The position numbers and the translations under genes were made by a program. From contig JAGGXO010000037.1 of NCBI GenBank assembly GCA_021163015.1, positions 1-5,268 of the forward strand: 5,268 nt of DNA, written 5' to 3'. Numbering within the stretch: the stretch's first letter is position 1; every line of letters begins with the position of its first letter. This DNA is from Candidatus Bipolaricaulota bacterium. Lineage in GTDB: Bacteria; Bipolaricaulota; Bipolaricaulia; UBA7950; UBA9294. The notes beneath the pieces are model-generated. The model was not told the origin of the DNA, did no database searches, and saw only the letters and a program-made list of their open reading frames with translations. Shown here one piece after another: positions 4,369 through 5,268 of this stretch.

Positions 4369-5268
4369 ATGCTGATCTCACGCACTAGGAAAGCCCTATT
4401 AGGAATCGTTGCTGGAGCGAGCATGGCGCTAATCATGCCCGGGCTGCCGCTCGGCATGGCATCGTTTATCGCGCTCATTCCCTTCTTGTTCTTGTTGGAG
4501 AATGGCGGCAGATTCGTTTCTTCCTACATCTGTGGATTTGTCTTCTTCCTCATTAACCTCAGATGGCTGTTCACGTTGACTCGCTTCGATGCACTGGCGA
4601 TCCCCGGTGTTCTTCTTCTCTTTGCATATCTCGCTGTCTTCTTCGGACTATTCGGCCTGATCCTCGGCGCGATAAGGAAGAGGTGGAGACGAGATTCATC
4701 GCTCCTGATACTCTTTCCTGTGCTGTTCACGCTCTTTGAGATCTTACGCAATGTCGGGCCGTTGGCTCTTGGCTTCACATCGCTTTACCAATCGCTCTAT
4801 TCCTATCCCGTGCTCATACAAATAGCAGCGTATCTTGGACCCTGGAGCCTCACAGCGGTGATAGCTTTTGTGAATGTTGCGCTCTATCTTGCAATTCGCA
4901 GGAAGAAGGCTCTATTCGCCATCCTTGCTGCCGGAGCGATTTCGATATTGCTACTCTTCTCGCTACTTTCGGTTAATGACGACGGCATGCAGATTAAGGT
5001 TGCGATCGTATCGTCGCAGGTATCTCAGGAGGAGAAGCTCGACGATCGAAATCTGTTCATGCTACTCGATCGCTATATCGCACTTGGCCGAGATGCAGCT
5101 GCCAAGAATCCAGATCTGATTGTCTTCCCTGAATCTATCCTTCCTGGCTATATCCTGCGGGACGATCGTCTTCTGCCGCGCTTTGCGTCTCTTGCAAAGA
5201 CCTCGGAAGCAGGCATCCTCCTGGGCACAGGAGATTACAACCACGGAAGGATCTATAACAGCATTGCC
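4369..5268 (+). CDS. lnt: Apolipoprotein N-acyltransferase, N-terminal 300 residues (runs off right edge)
   Basis: Lnt N-acylates the diacylglyceryl-cysteine of mature lipoproteins in the inner membrane, the last maturation step. From ATG 4369 the frame is open for exactly 300 codons to the window end. The family is about 500 residues, so roughly 60% is visible. It starts with a basic residue cluster (SRTRK), then hydrophobic helices near 9-29, 31-43, 52-68, 77-100, 111-125, 158-178 and 183-204. The segment LGFTSLYQSLYSYPVLIQIA followed by YLGPWSLT is the usual Lnt pattern before the last helices. A nitrilase-like domain begins near residue 208 (MQIKVAIVSSQVSQEEKLD); Glu255 in VFPESILPGY matches the catalytic Glu267 of E. 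coli. The catalytic Lys and Cys lie beyond the window. There is no Shine-Dalgarno, and a -10-like TATGAT sits 9 nt upstream. Lnt marks diderms and some others. Confidence 0.93.
   Translation, partial: MLISRTRKALLGIVAGASMALIMPGLPLGMASFIALIPFLFLLENGGRFVSSYICGFVFFLINLRWLFTLTRFDALAIPGVLLLFAYLAVFFGLFGLILGAIRKRWRRDSSLLILFPVLFTLFEILRNVGPLALGFTSLYQSLYSYPVLIQIAAYLGPWSLTAVIAFVNVALYLAIRRKKALFAILAAGAISILLLFSLLSVNDDGMQIKVAIVSSQVSQEEKLDDRNLFMLLDRYIALGRDAAAKNPDLIVFPESILPGYILRDDRLLPRFASLAKTSEAGILLGTGDYNHGRIYNSIA

Noticed and set aside
4082..4375. 97-codon plus-strand open frame opposite the start of lgt
   Set aside because: It is antisense to lgt, covers the shared promoter spacer, and has no family resemblance.
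1..5268. Novel defence system, mobile element or CRISPR array
   Set aside because: All long open frames are accounted for by housekeeping families, and there are no spaced repeats, transposase motifs or attachment-like duplications.

Overview
The window is ordinary bacterial chromosome, densely coding and with moderate GC. It carries cell-envelope and nucleotide housekeeping genes. An LPS-export ATPase (LptB), an LptC/LptA-type periplasmic protein, Lgt and Lnt together point to a diderm (outer-membrane) bacterium. The neighbourhood does not match the Enterobacteria-type lptC-lptA-lptB order, so an uncultivated or deep-branching lineage is possible, but I cannot name a phylum from this sequence alone.

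Layout. Positions 1-304 read leftward: secG (304-80), then, 27 nt further on, the first 17 codons of an oligopeptide/dipeptide ABC-transporter ATPase (DppD/OppD type) starting at GTG 52 and running off the left edge. Positions 305-473 are the only sizeable intergenic space (169 nt) and hold back-to-back promoter-like elements for secG (minus) and pyrG (plus). Positions 474-3549 are a tight rightward operon: pyrG (CTP synthase, TTG start), an lptC/lptA-like gene overlapping pyrG by 37 nt, and lptB overlapping that gene by 1 nt (TAATG). lgt (4333-3497) converges on lptB and overlaps its 3' end by 53 nt. After a 35-nt divergent spacer, lnt starts at 4369 and runs off the right edge after 300 codons. 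There is no gene-free stretch above 300 nt, and I saw no tRNA, rRNA, CRISPR array or insertion sequence.

How the genes fit together. SecG is part of the Sec translocon that exports prolipoproteins. Lgt adds diacylglycerol to them and Lnt later N-acylates them. LptB powers LPS transport, and the LptC/LptA-like protein would link the inner-membrane extractor to the periplasmic bridge. PyrG makes CTP, used for phospholipid head groups (CDP-diacylglycerol) and for CMP-Kdo in LPS synthesis. The window is therefore largely an envelope-biogenesis cluster.

I found no clearly new biological system. The points most worth a second look are: the single LptC/LptA-like gene with a regular ~29-residue repeat; a GATC tetranucleotide repeat inside lgt over its conserved arginine region, with two active-site-region substitutions nearby; a probably leaderless lnt whose -10-like element overlaps that of lgt; and an overlap in which the hydrophobic anchor of the LptC-like protein reads as a serine tail on PyrG.
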